Positions 26,144-36,600 of a stretch of DNA of 64,000 nt are shown here, in pieces; position 1 is the stretch's first letter; every line of letters starts with the position of its first letter. The DNA comes from Syngnathus acus. Lineage: Eukaryota; Chordata; Actinopteri; Syngnathiformes; Syngnathidae. Location of the stretch: positions 3,572,476 through 3,636,475 of the forward strand of contig NC_051089.1 of assembly GCF_901709675.1 (NCBI RefSeq), in the 5' to 3' direction. A program made the translations under genes and the position numbers. Under the pieces are notes generated by a model, which worked only from the letters and a program-made list of their open reading frames with translations, ran no database searches and was not told the DNA's origin.

Positions 26144-28190
26144 TCAGAGCCCAACGCGCATGGGAAGGTCTCACCAGACTTGCATCCAGAATGGAGAAAA
26201 ACAACTTTGACGAATGAAATAAAGTTAACACATCAAGAACTAACTTAATCACTTTTTTTGTATTGCTCTTAAAAATCAAATAAAAGTATTGCCTCATTAT
26301 AAAATAGCTACCAATTAAATACACAGAAAATTTCAATTTATGCCCAAAAATCATAATTATTATTTTTGAAAATATGACAAGTAATTCCAAAATATGCCAA
26401 TTTTAGCTAATGTGGCTCTTTTTTGTAAAAAGTTCGATTAGATTTGCAGCATAACTAAAAATTATATGAACAATATTTATTTTGAGCCCAAAATAGGTTT
26501 TTGGAAGAACTAATCTACAAATGATTACAAAAAGTATTTAGTAGCTGTGCAACAAAAACAATTTGAATCAGACAATCATTTTGAATTGACAAACTGATTT
26601 TAATCATTGTAATTTTAAAATGGTTGCAGACTTGAATTGTATTACTCCCTATTTATCGACATAGCTTCTCTTGTACACCAGATATGAATTGGTTTGACAT
26701 GAGTGATGATTTATTGTTAACAATGAAGAAATATAAATCAAAAATTGTGTTGGTTTTCAAATTAGGAGAAAAGTGTGCCGTGGCAGCTGGTAGGTGTGAG
26801 AGATTCACACCTCGCGTCTTGTTTAGACAACCGGAGCAGATCGGGTAGTTTTGCTTCACTTCAAACGATGGAAGCATGCGCCAACATTTTTGGAATCATC
26901 ATTTAGCCACCACATTTTTTATTTTACTACATTTGATAATGGGGGCAAAAAAAAAATCAATTTTCTGAATAAATGTCAAACTTTTTCTCCACAAAATGAT
27001 TTTAAATTGTAGCAAGAATTGAGAAATTCAATAAAAAAATTCACAGATCATTTACATAAAATGTAATCATGACAAAATAATGAAATCTCAACCCATTTCA
27101 ATATATTTTTAGTGCTGTTGATGAACTTTTCAGCATCAAGTGGTTTGTTGTGGATTGAAGCGTGGAGAAGCTTTCCCACAAAGCGGGGTGTCATTTTTGC
27201 CTCCTGCTCCAGATCTAGGTGTCACCTTGTTATTGGGGAGGGCTCACGCCTTCTCCTCATGTGAAAAAAGAAAGAAAAACAACAATGAGGGCACCAAAGG
27301 ACCAAAGTCAGGTTTGTTTGTCTTCTCTGTGGCTTGTGCAGTTGTTTGCTTGACCTCTTAAAATAATACTAATTGATAGAAATGGTGTGGCACTATCAAA
27401 TCTAAATACTATAAATAAATAATACCTTGCTTTTAAGCAATGCTATAAAGGATATGAATAAATACTACAAAATAAAGAACACTTTAACAAAAAATGTTTT
27501 ATACACACAGGGCCATTACATTTGTGTCATGGTGCCTAATGAAGTGACATCACGCGTGTTATAATCCACATTAGCGGCCAGTGTTGTTTACTTACATGCC
27601 CTAATGAAGCAATCAGCACCACGGCGTTAAACCTTTCATCCCTTCTTAGGCCTTATTAGCCGAAAGGGGCCAAGCGTTTGTGATGTTAGCTTGCATATTA
27701 AATGAAGTTAATAAGGCTGAGCTAAAGACGCTTCTGAGAAGTCCGAGAGCTTGAGTCTAGACTCAGCGGTGCCACGAAAGGCATAGCTACATTAGCACCA
27801 AAGCGATAAATCAACTTTGCTGCATTGGTCATGCTGTATATTGCTAATTCTATGGTTATCAGCACACTTTTTCTACCCTTCTGTAGTGACAAATAAAAAA
27901 TAAGAAAAAGCAACAGTAAATTTATGGAGTTCAAGTTTTCTTTTATTTGTACACTTTTGTAGTTTTTTTGTACTTGTATACTTTTGCAGAAAATTCAAGC
28001 CTCTAAATTCCATTAGGACAGTTAAACATGGGGCAGAGCGCACCTGTCGTTTTGTCGGGCTTAAAGCTTTTTAATGGATTTCTGCAAAGTTTAATTGTAT
28101 ATAACGAGGTAGGTATACACTTATTGACTAAAATAAAACCGAAAAAAAAAAAAAATTATAAAAAAAAAAAAGAAAAAGAATCCCGCTTGA
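26144..28190. other. intergenic between the two mesp genes, upstream of copy 1
   Basis: AT-rich, no coding signal. Contains the everted T-box pair at 26792-26812, a possible RBPJ-type motif (TTTCCCACA at 27172-27180) and AGGTGTCACCT at 27217-27227. Poly-A rich near 28140-28175. Confidence 0.5.
26792..26812. promoter_or_regulatory. inverted pair of consensus T-box half-sites
   Basis: AGGTGTGA (26792-26799), a 5-bp spacer, then TCACACCT (26805-26812): two perfect half-sites in everted arrangement, about 0.87 kb upstream of the mesp copy 1 start. Candidate distal enhancer element for Tbx6/Tbx16-class factors. Confidence 0.6.
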
Positions 28191-28197
28191 TTCTCCA

Positions 28198-28427
28198 CGC
28201 ATGCGCAGATGAGCTCAACAATAGCCTTCTGGGACGTGTTTACCCCCCACGACAGCGTTGATAGTTCGTGAGGATTTATTAAATTTGTGTCCTCCTAAAC
28301 ACCTAAAAATTGATATATTCAGCGGTTAGTAGAGTTTCAAACGCGTGCTGTGGTCATTGTGATGGATTTACTGAGGGGGACACGTCCAGAACCAACTTTA
28401 CCGTTCTTTTCTGCACTGTTCACACAG
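28198..28427 (+). other. possible promoter plus first exon of an unassigned gene
   Basis: An NRF1-like motif (CGCATGCGCA, 28198-28207) sits in a CpG-richer patch. An ATG at 28362 opens 22 codons (MDLLRGTRPEPTLPFFSALF plus two more) ending exactly at CACACAG followed by the strong donor GTGAGT (28428). No later exon was found before the opposite-strand mesp gene 0.6 kb on. I do not recognise the peptide. It could be a non-coding RNA exon, a relic, or chance. Confidence 0.25.
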
Positions 28428-29042
28428 GTGAGTGAGCTAGCATTAATTTGGGGATATTTGGAAGACAAACTGACGGTAATATAACGTTAAAATCGATAAG
28501 AATTTTTTTTAATGAAAACAAAATGATTTCTTGCTCTTAATGTTGTTTTTTTATCGTCTTTTTTCTTGTTTATCTGGAGCTTTAAGGTGTTGCCTTCAAG
28601 GACAGTCTGAAAACAGATGACCTTATGTAAAATGATTTGATTTGAAATGATGATGAAAATGATTCAGTTGTGTCAAATAGTCGTTTATCGTCTGGTTGAG
28701 GTACAATGTGGTACAATACCTGGTAACAACCAACAGAGGGTACTGTTGCGTTCATTCAACCCTTGCAATCTTTTGTGGAGTAATGTTGCATTCCTCGAAA
28801 GTGGGAAGTCCAGTATTCAATCCTCCGACAAGAAAAAGTGCACCGGAACGCCACACAGAGTTGCTTCTATCTGACGTCACTTTTGTGACCTCGATGACGA
28901 CACTGGCCGCGAATGACAAAATATAACTTAAAATTTATATAATATTAGATATTTATATAAAGAAAGCAACTTCTAAAGACAGATCTGCTGGGGAACAAAA
29001 CAAATTGAGGACACACTATTCCGTTACTGTCATTTTCACCAG

Positions 29043-29048
29043 TTTATT
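29043..29048 (-). terminator. polyadenylation signal of the second mesp gene
   Basis: AATAAA on the minus strand, 169 bp beyond the stop codon at 29217. Confidence 0.45.
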
Positions 29049-29216
29049 ATAAATAGTGGTGTAAAAAAACATATAAAAATAGCATGTTCCACATATTTAT
29101 ATTTACACATAAATACAAAAGACATATGAAATATTTTTTAAAAAATATATAAATTAGTCCATTCACAGTGAGGCAGTAGTAGTAGTCGTTGGATGGTGGC
29201 GATGGCGGCTAAGTTG

Positions 29217-29921
29217 TCAAGCCCAGTAGTAGTCGTTGTACTCAATCTGAAGTGAATACAGAAAATCTCATTTTTATGACAGATAGATAGATAGATACTT
29301 AAAATAATTTAGGTACCGTTTTTTTACCTGAGTGGAGGTGGAAGAGGATCCTCCAGGTGGCAACATGCCAGGAAAACTACAGCTCCCAGAATGCAATGCT
29401 GCGGCCTGGTCTTGACACTGCTGTGCGTACATGTCATGAGGAGCCTGCGGAGGAGGACTGGCGTAGTAGTACGGCGAGCAGGATGAAGACGAGGATGAAG
29501 AGGAGGAAGATGAGGAGGGCGTATCCCCGAGTTGGGCCGAGAGGAAGGAGATGTAACGGATGGCGAGGCGAAGGGTCTCGATCTTGGTGAGGGTTTGGCC
29601 CGTAGGGGCCACCGAAGGTGGCAGGTAGGACCTCAGGTGGTGCAGCGCCTTGGTCAGGTCCCTCATCCTCAGCTTTTCCTTCTCACTGGCGCTCTCACGC
29701 TGCTTACTCCGGACCCTCACTGCTCTCCCGGGCTTTCCTTGTGAGGCCACTCCGAGGCGGGAAGTAGTATACCCAGCCTTCCCGGCTTTCTGAAGAAGAG
29801 GCGATGAATCCGGGGACAGGGTCTCCGGCGAGGAGACTCCGGAGAAGTCCGAATCGGAGAACCACTGCTGGTAGTGCAGGCTGTACTCGAGCACGGAGGA
29901 AGAAGACATGTTGTTGGCCAT
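29217..29921 (-). CDS. mesp: mesoderm posterior bHLH transcription factor (mesp copy 2)
   Basis: Second mesp gene, same strand, about 3.3 kb from copy 1 (stop to start codon). Exons 29328-29921 (198 codons, donor GTAAAA) and 29217-29246 (9 codons plus stop, peptide IEYNDYYWA), total 207 aa. bHLH at about residues 72-130: KQRESASEKEKLRMR, LTKALHHLRSYLPPSVAP, LTKIETLRLAIRYISFLSAQ. The PSVAPTGQTLTKIETLRLAIRY stretch is close to mammalian Mesp. A run of 12 Ser (about residues 136-147) follows. Start MANNMSSSS (29921) lies about 55 bp downstream of a TTTTAAAAAGG TATA-like box (29974-29984). The tiny second exon is supported by acceptor CACTTCAG and matching phase. Mespa/mespb type not resolved. 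Confidence 0.92.
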
Positions 29922-29973
29922 GTTGCTAGAGAGAGCGCGGCTTCGAGTGTGTGCTGCTCTGCTCCTGAGCAGC

Positions 29974-29984
29974 CTTTTTAAAAT
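29974..29984 (-). promoter_or_regulatory. TATA-like box of mesp copy 2
   Basis: TTTTAAAAAGG on the minus strand, 53-63 bp upstream of the start codon. Confidence 0.5.
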
Positions 29985-30001
29985 CCAGGCCGCGGTCCAG
30001 A

Positions 30002-30112
30002 AGGTGCCAAGTGACACCTCCGCACATTCCCCACACCACGCACACACACACAACACACACACATCGAGAGTGGCCATGGCTGGGAAAAGCAGCAGCAGGA
30101 GCAGAGGTGTGA
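30002..30112. promoter_or_regulatory. T-box-like motifs in the proximal promoter of mesp copy 2
   Basis: AGGTGCCA (30002-30009) and TGACACCT (30012-30019) form an inverted pair just upstream of the TATA-like box. A perfect AGGTGTGA follows at 30105-30112. This parallels the clustered arrangement in front of copy 1. Confidence 0.5.
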
Positions 30113-30929
30113 ATTTTGACTCCTCCTCATAACAATAAACACATTTTTCCCTCTTTCTTGGGTTTGTGGTTCTGGTTAAGATGAGTTTGGCACATGTTCT
30201 AATATTTTTGTATGGGACGCTCTCGCGCATTCACTCAGCGGGAACAAAGTGAACATAAGATTATAAAACACACCAAAGGAATGCTAGTTGTTAATCCTTG
30301 CAAATATTTTGAAGTTAGCTTTCGTCTATTTATTCTCTGAACTGCTTATCCTCAAAAGAGTCGCGAGTGTTAGCTTTAAAAAAAGAATTTCTTTTGTTTG
30401 TTTTGTGCTTATTGGACATGTTCAAGTTGCATAAAAAAAGAAAGAGCAAAAGTAGTTTGTGTGTGTTGCTAGCTGATTTTAGCTAGCATTAGGGTAAATG
30501 TTAGACAGACATATCAACAAGTCAGAAAATTATTTAATAGTTCGTAGTACTTGCACATTTTGTTTTTAATTTAATTATTTTTTTATATAAGTCTGTACAA
30601 GGCCAATTTCTCGCAAATATTGTGCATTCCTCTTTACTTTTCTGTCATTCCCTAATTACTTTAATTCAACAAATCATAAAATGGCCAATGTTGTGATGGT
30701 GATAATTGAGCTACGGAGATGATTGATTTGTGACCCGCGTCAATAACGTGACATCATCTTTAATTGCCATCTCCCTGAAATGTCGACACGGAGCGCGAAG
30801 ACCTCACGTCTCTTTTTTTAAATTTATTTCTCGACACATTTGATGTCAACGCAGTGGTTTTGATTAAAAAAAGATATTATACATAAAAATGTTGTGATGA
30901 GTGTGTAACGACGATGATGTAGTGAGCTG

Positions 30930-30988
30930 AGGTGCGAGGCCTTCACGCTGATGAGAAAAGATGATGCCCAAGGTGTCACTTCACACTT
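30930..30988. promoter_or_regulatory. distal T-box-like motif group upstream of mesp copy 2
   Basis: AGGTGCGA at 30930-30937, AGGTGTCA at 30971-30978 and TCACACTT at 30981-30988, about 1.0 kb upstream of the copy 2 start. This is a similar distance to the everted pair upstream of copy 1. Confidence 0.4.
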
Positions 30989-31750
30989 GAGCTGTGAGAA
31001 CCTCGCTCTGACCATTTCTTCTCCTTGTTTGGACAACACTCAACTGTGCGAATTTTTCACACTGAATCCGAAGTTGTGCTTGCTGTAATGTTGATTGGAT
31101 TTTATATTTGGAACATTTTGAATGTGGGATTGCACTGTTGGGAAGATCACAAAATTTAATTTGTAACAAAAATCTATAGTTTCAGCAATTAGACCAAGCC
31201 CCGATAGCTGACACAAATACTATATGAACTTTAAAATCATGTATAAATGTGTATATAATGATGACATTTTTAGCTACGCATTAAAAATATTAATTTCTAT
31301 GAATTACAATTCCAGTTTAATAATAATAAACATAAAAGGCAAGTTAAACAAAACAATGTACATCAAAATAATTTCGTCTTTAAATCTTAATAATTCTTAA
31401 TAATTTCTTCTTTAAGTCTTCCACATCTTCTTTAAGACTCCAAAAGATTCCGCCGAAGGGTTAAATGAATTCACCAGGCAGTTGCTGTGTCAAGTGGAGG
31501 GCAGAGTGAACCGGGCTTGAACCCGTGCCACGACCCGCCCATGCACTGCGGCCGAGGTGAGGCTGTGGGAGTGCGGCGGGCAGTTTGGCACCTCTCTTGG
31601 GGGTCATCGCCCACCCACAGCAGGCTCTGAGATATCGGGCCGCCTGCCACCTGTCTGTACCCTTCGGCCATCTTGCCGTGACCTCCGCATGGAAGGATCT
31701 GGACTGATGAGAATTGGGAGGTCGTGTTGTGATTGAGGGGGTCACGCTAG

Positions 31751-31765
31751 ACACCTTAGGTGTGA
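31751..31765. promoter_or_regulatory. near-palindromic T-box site
   Basis: ACACCTTAGGTGTGA followed by AAAG closely resembles the classic Brachyury palindrome of head-to-head half-sites. It lies 1.8 kb upstream of mesp copy 2, just beside the GC-rich island. Confidence 0.5.
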
Positions 31766-32186
31766 AAGGAGGTTGGAGCGAGAAGGTTTTCCGGAGGTGG
31801 ATGGTAAATTTCATCTAATTGTGACAGGGTGACTGACATCGACAATTGGGGAGATGATTATTGTCGATACACGGGACCGTATGAGTGGGCGAGTGCTGAT
31901 AAAGATGGCGGACTCATCGCGAGTGTGTCAGAGTAAACATGTCTTCCGAGTAATGCTAGCGCTAGCTCACACTTGTGTGCTGACATGTTCTACCACACAG
32001 AGCTGCATTCTTGATTCGCAGCTGCCTCATTCTCGATCCATGTTCGACATATCTTGTTTGAAAATTAATAGCGTGTCTAATAAATAATAGTTTGTGGTTT
32101 CATAACCGGAAAATTTATCATTTTTATAATAATGATCATAAATATTAATTATAATCATGAATCGTATAATTTTCTAATTTTTCAGA

Positions 32187-32250
32187 ATTCATTCACTGCC
32201 ATTGACGGCTATAGACGTCCATTTTAATTCTGCTGGCAGTGATGGAGTTA
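32187..32250. repeat. short inverted-repeat element relic
   Basis: CACTGCCA ... TGGCAGTG arms flank cgtccattttaattctgc. The words cattgacggctatagacgtc recur in many fish genomes as part of an interspersed element. Only a fragment is present. Confidence 0.4.
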
Positions 32251-32301
32251 AGCGGACAACGTTAAAATAAAAAGCAACACGTTGGACCAACGTCCCTGAT
32301 C

Positions 32302-32307
32302 TTTATT
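32302..32307 (-). terminator. polyadenylation signal of sv2b
   Basis: AATAAA on the minus strand, giving a predicted 3' UTR of about 1.3 kb (32290-33627). No other gene-like signal is seen in that UTR. Confidence 0.5.
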
Positions 32308-33627
32308 CAAGTCATGACAGAACTACTATGTTACATCTAATTTACACAGGTCTACAATATATACAAGCACGAGTAATATATTCATTGAATATTTTGTTGA
32401 CGTAAAATCACATGCACGCGCACAACCATGGCAAGAAAAAAAAAGTCACACACTCCTCAGAAATGTTGACACGTGTTGTCAGAAACGCAGCAGGTTTGTT
32501 TAAGAATGTTCTTTGTCAGTCACAACAATGTTACAGTGAAAACATAGCAAAAAAAAAAATACTAATACATAGATATACACAGATATAAGGAACAAAAATG
32601 AATATTAGGACTATATGTCAGAACTTGATGAAAAAACAGGGTAGAAAATACGGAAGACCAGAGAACTTGCACTAAATTCCTGAATTTAAAATAAGCTATG
32701 CATGATATTCAAATACTCGTCAACACGGAAAACAGTTGTGGAATGAAAAGGAATTTTTTTGTAATAGTTTCCACCAAGCGGTAAATTTAGTGCGTTCAGA
32801 TTTTTCGAATTTTGTACCATTTGACTAACTTCTCTGTTTCTCAGTAATTTCATGCTAAGTAGCAACAAAAACAGCCCATATCTCCAAATTTTGTTTAATT
32901 TAATTTATTTATGTTTAATTTGGATCATAAATAAAATTATTGCTCCCATTTTTGGAGGGCCAAGGACAGGTGAATTAATAAAAAATCAATTTAAATAAAA
33001 CATTTAGTTGTTTGCTTGGCAACCAGTGACGTGAAGATAATAAAAGCCAAAATGTTCTGATTTTAGCACCTTTATGTCGACAAACTTGCCTATGTAGTTT
33101 TTATTAGCCTAAACAAAAAATGTTTTGTCGCTAATGCTATGTCAACGTAAATCGTTTACCGCCGATTAATTCAATATCGAAGAGCAAGGCCACCCAGTAA
33201 ACATAATGGAGGACACCTTAAAAGCCATTTCTTACCTGGTACCGTCAAATGCAAGTCTACTGCTTGGTGGAAACTTTTGGCTTTTTCCGAACAGGAAGAG
33301 GAACCAAAGCACAACATGGCGACAGGAAGTACATCACTTTTAAAGCACTGTTCTGTCTTTTTAACGCGGACCTCAAAGGAAGTAACTATATGACTGTGTA
33401 CGTTGAATACCAGGGAAAATACAAATCGAAAGACAAATACTAGTTTCGGATTTTCACATGATCCAGCGTAACGGGAACAGCAAGTGAAGGTCCACGGAGG
33501 CAATGTAAAACATCCAGTTCTGGATCCGCGGCGTTCACCTCAAATAATTGGCGGTCAGCTGCGGTCAGATGGCCAGCCCGCTGGCAGCGGCGGCGTTGTT
33601 GGTGCAGGCGGCTGCGTTTGGCTTTCT

Positions 33628-36600
33628 TCAAGACAGGATCTTCTCCCGGGTCTCGGGCAGCTTTAGCGCTAGCAGACCCCCGCAGACGAGTGCAGAGAAG
33701 GCCAAGAAGATTGGGATGATCTTAGTGATGCCCACGAACTTCGCAAAGATGAAGCTGGCAATGATGGCGGCCAACTTGCAGATGCCGTTGAGGACGCCGA
33801 ACGCTGTGCCTCTGCAAAGACAATAATGTCCCATGATCCTCCACTGGAATCGAACTCCATGCTCAAGAGGGTTCAGGAAGTGGTTAAAAATTTCATGGCG
33901 ACAAAAATACCGATCAGACGTCATTCGAGGTTTTATTAGCCACCGGCTAACGTTGGACTCTACCTTTTAGAGGATGGGTATAGTTCCACGGAAATGACCT
34001 CCAGTCCGTTCCAGGCGGCCACGCTAGCGCCGTAGAACAGACACTGCCAACATATGACTGCTCCTTGACTGAAACTCAGCAGCAGTAGAAAGGTGCAGGC
34101 GGATGACGCCAGCATGGAACCACCTGGAACGATATCAAACAGCAAGGTTTTCCAAGTCTGCCTTGATTGACAATTCCCTGATTAGAAATCGCAGTAGTAG
34201 TCCTGACCTATTATTCGTATTCGTCCGATCTTGTCCATGAAGAGCGCCGAGATAATGTTTCCCGGCAGCACCGCCAAGCTACCCAGAAAGCTGACCAGAT
34301 AAATGACAATGTCGTTCTCCTCCTGGAAATTGAGGTGGCAGCCTTTCTTGGGGTGCAGGAAGGTGGTGTTCTCCATGCGACAGTCTTTGAATTTCTCTTG
34401 CCACAGATCTGGTGAAAGACAATAAAGTATTCCAGAGTTGTTAAAGGAGGATCAGTCGATAGGAAAGTTGCTAGGTGGATACCCGTGTTGTAGAAAACTG
34501 TGTTTTTGATGGTGCAGTTCTCAAAGAAGCTGTTGGTGGACTTGATGTCTTCAAAGTAGCAGTTCTCAAACAAAGAGTCTTCAAACTTGACCGATTTGAT
34601 CTCAATGTTAGCAAACCTGAAAAGCGACAAGCATGTTCAACGCAATTCCCGTCGGTTCGTTAGAACGGAGACTGTGGACGTACTTGTCGTGAATGTACTC
34701 GCCCTCGCGGTGCACTTGGTTGACCAGCGAAAAGTTGAAGTGGAAACGCTCCACGCGTTCCCGATGGAAAATGCGGACTTTGGATTCGTACTCCTGGTAC
34801 TGCATGTACTTGATCATGTCGGGGAACCACACCCCGAGTCCATGGTAGCTAATACACACAAATATGTATTATCCTGCTGATGCTAACCGTTAGCGTAGCC
34901 TTAAAGCTGTTAGCGTAGCCTTGAAACAAGAAACTCTTGCGGACTACATGGGGGTCCCTGGACCTCAGCTTGACAACCACTTTTTGAAGTACCTGAAGGC
35001 CAGACAGAACCAAACAATGACCAGGAAGAGGCCTTGCAGTCGCAGGTCAGGCGCAGCCAGTGACATCACATTAGCCATCACCTAATAGACAAAACAGAAA
35101 CTAAAGTGTGAGGATGAGAAATGATTTCCGAGGTGCGCTGGCGGCTCGTGAGCGACCTGCTGCAGCATGGTCATGTGTCGGACGGTCCAACGCTGGAAGG
35201 CGGTGCCCGTGTCGCTCTGGATCTCGATGAACTCGTCTTCCTGCGTCTGCGGCGTTTTGATGCTGGTCACCTGTGACGCAATGACAATTCATCTACATGT
35301 CGGCGCAATCAAAATAGTATCCCCATGATATTGTCACTCACAGTGAAGACTCTCTCGGGTTCGCCTTTGGCCTTCCAGTTGGTGTCGTGAACACGACGCA
35401 GGACCATCCATGCCTCGTCGTGACGGGCGCTCTGAAATAGTTACAAATATGCTGACCTTGTTTTGTCAGCTGGTTAAGTACTGATTCAAATATCATTTTA
35501 AACTGAGTGAGAATACCTTTACAAAGAATTTCCCCATTTTTTGCAGAAACCACAAATTTCCCCTGTGATTGATAGCTTCGCAAATAAAACCGACTCCATC
35601 CATCAGCATCATCTTATTTATCGTCTGCGCTCTATTTTGCCAGGTATGCAGTTGTGTAAGAATGTTTGTATTCAGGGCCCGGTCGGCTGTCACACACTAA
35701 GCCAGTAAATGAAAAACACCGCATGTGGTTAAGTGGCTGACAATGTGCTGGAAGACACCGGCGGGTGTACACCGTGTTCCGGTTGACGGTTTAGCGAGCC
35801 TTCGCTACCTTGGCTTAGCGACGGCGTGTTGCTTTTGGACGGAAGGTGTCTTAATAGAAAAGAACGCAAGCTAGTTGAGCTAATATCAAATATTAGAAAG
35901 TAGGAGATTAATAATTATGTCGTGCTGACCTCCAGGAGGAATCGCGGACTTTCCGGCATGAAGACGACGCCGACGAGAGCGGCCAGAGCGGGAAAGAGAC
36001 ACACCAGGATGAAGAGTCTCCAGCTGTGCATCTGGAATTCCGTGCCGATGGCGAAGCCCCAACCTGATGGCGCATTTTGCGGTAAGTCGGAGTTTACATG
36101 ATCTCTTTGGCCTTTCTCTGCAGTTGTGTGGATTATTTGCGGGTTGCAATTCACACTTTCACCTCTTGGTGTGTTTTTTTTCTTTTATTTTTTTTCGTGG
36201 AATCGCACTCCAACTATTACTCGTGAAAGGTTTTGCGCGGCGAGTGTTTGTGTTACCGTAGTGGGGGATGATCCCCCAGGCGGTGAAGGAGGCGTAGAGT
36301 CCTCCCAACATCCAGAACATGCAGAGCCAGCTCAGATGTTCGCCACGTTTGTCCATCTGAAGGAACTCGGTGAAGTATGTGTACACGATGGGGATGGAGC
36401 CTCCGATTCTAGAAGAAATGTCTCGCTAATTATTAGACACTCGTGTCATGGGAATGGTGAGAATGGGCATAAAAGTTTGTTTTGATCATTCCATATTTGC
36501 GTTTAAAGCAAGTGGCAGGGGTAAAACTGGTTAGTTTATCAATGCAAATTTTGTATGCGGTATCATGCTAAAGGTTAAACGTTAATACTCATCTAGAAAT

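Larger units (their letters stand above)
30113..32290. other. intergenic between mesp copy 2 and sv2b
   Basis: No gene recognised. Contains further T-box-like motifs (30930-30988, 31751-31765), a GC-rich island at about 31480-31700 that stands out from the AT-rich surroundings, and a repeat relic at 32187-32250. Confidence 0.5.

Noticed and set aside
25920-26390. Longer N-terminus for mesp copy 1 (open to 26390)
   Set aside because: The extension runs through the TATA-like box and the T-box site cluster, so it is promoter DNA that happens to lack stops.
31505-31525. tRNA-like word gggcttgaacccgtgcc
   Set aside because: Resembles a T-arm, but no A box, acceptor stem or anticodon arm could be built upstream.
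31461-31814. 117-aa minus-strand ORF upstream of mesp copy 2
   Set aside because: Explained by the GC-rich island; no recognisable domain, more likely regulatory DNA.
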